This document shows, one piece after another, positions 14,486 through 14,625 of a DNA stretch of 14,625 nucleotides. How positions within the stretch are numbered: the stretch's first letter is position 1; every line of letters starts with the position of its first letter. The stretch covers positions 1-14,625 of the forward strand of contig JAEWIJ010000055.1 in the NCBI GenBank assembly GCA_023387235.1. The letters are read 5' to 3'. The stretch is from Pseudomonadota bacterium (lineage in GTDB: Bacteria; Pseudomonadota; Alphaproteobacteria; Rhizobiales; Hyphomicrobiaceae). The notes under the pieces were generated by a model. The model was not told the origin of the DNA, did no database searches, and was given only the letters and a program-made list of their open reading frames with translations. Made by a program: the position numbers and the translations under genes.

Positions 14486-14625
14486 CTACTGCCCAAGCCC
14501 CTTCAGGCCCTCGGCGAAGCCGTTGAGCGAGACCGGAATGCCGATCCCGGCCTCCTCGGTCTGATAGATGATGAAAACCGCCGACTTGCCCTTCGAGAGG
14601 CGCTCGATCAGCGTCGCGTCGGCGA
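14486..14625 (-). CDS. Invasion-associated locus B (IalB) family protein, C-terminal end only
   Basis: The last 45 codons and the TAG stop (14486-14488) of a minus-strand gene run off the right window edge. The readable tail includes LIERLSKGKSAVFIIYQ (5-21 of the visible part) and IGIPVSLNGFAEGLKGLG (27-44). The I-x-x-PVSLxGF ending followed by a short helix is characteristic of the IalB family, small secreted or periplasmic proteins widespread in Hyphomicrobiales and first tied to erythrocyte invasion in Bartonella. In free-living relatives the role is unknown, so virulence should not be inferred. The start, signal peptide and length lie outside the window. Confidence 0.72.
   Translation of the reverse strand, partial: ADATLIERLSKGKSAVFIIYQTEEAGIGIPVSLNGFAEGLKGLGQ

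Noticed and set aside
14486..14625. Treating the IalB-family fragment as a virulence gene.
   Set aside because: IalB homologues are common in free-living Hyphomicrobiales, and only the last 45 codons are visible.

Overview
The window is GC-rich, densely packed chromosomal DNA. Its gene content (a DctPQM TRAP transporter, an invasion-associated locus B family protein, NudC, an isobutyryl-CoA-dehydrogenase-like enzyme) and its dispersed CCCTTCTCCCCG...CGGGGAGAAGGG palindromes suggest an alphaproteobacterium, probably of the order Hyphomicrobiales (Rhizobiales). That placement is inference; no rRNA or tRNA gene is present.

Region by region: (1) 1-2715, plus strand: a palindromic repeat, an acyl-CoA dehydrogenase, a stand-alone RibD C-terminal-domain reductase and a cytochrome b561. 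(2) 2864-6196, minus strand, read right to left: NudC NADH pyrophosphatase, then a tight set made of a diverged 6-pyruvoyl-tetrahydropterin-synthase (PTPS/QueD) homologue, a GT4 glycosyltransferase and a class I methyltransferase. The two regions converge on a second palindromic repeat. (3) 6396-9632, plus strand: a complete tripartite TRAP uptake system (dctP, hairpin, dctQ, dctM), probably for an organic acid. (4) 9725-12891, minus strand: a secreted von Willebrand factor A protein and a secreted companion that share a tandem beta-rich repeat. (5) 13018-14294, plus strand: a YdjA-type nitroreductase and a flavin-reductase-domain protein. (6) A third palindrome, then the C-terminal end of an IalB-family protein on the minus strand, cut by the window edge.

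The likeliest undescribed system is the RibD-C / PTPS-like / GT4 / methyltransferase set. Together these look like steps for making a reduced, glycosylated and methylated pterin-type or related small molecule. The PTPS homologue keeps its three zinc histidines but lacks the catalytic Cys and the Asp-His pair, so it probably does different chemistry. The second candidate is the VWA/companion pair built from one repeat type. Everything else looks like ordinary metabolism and transport. No prophage, transposase, CRISPR array or RNA gene was seen.
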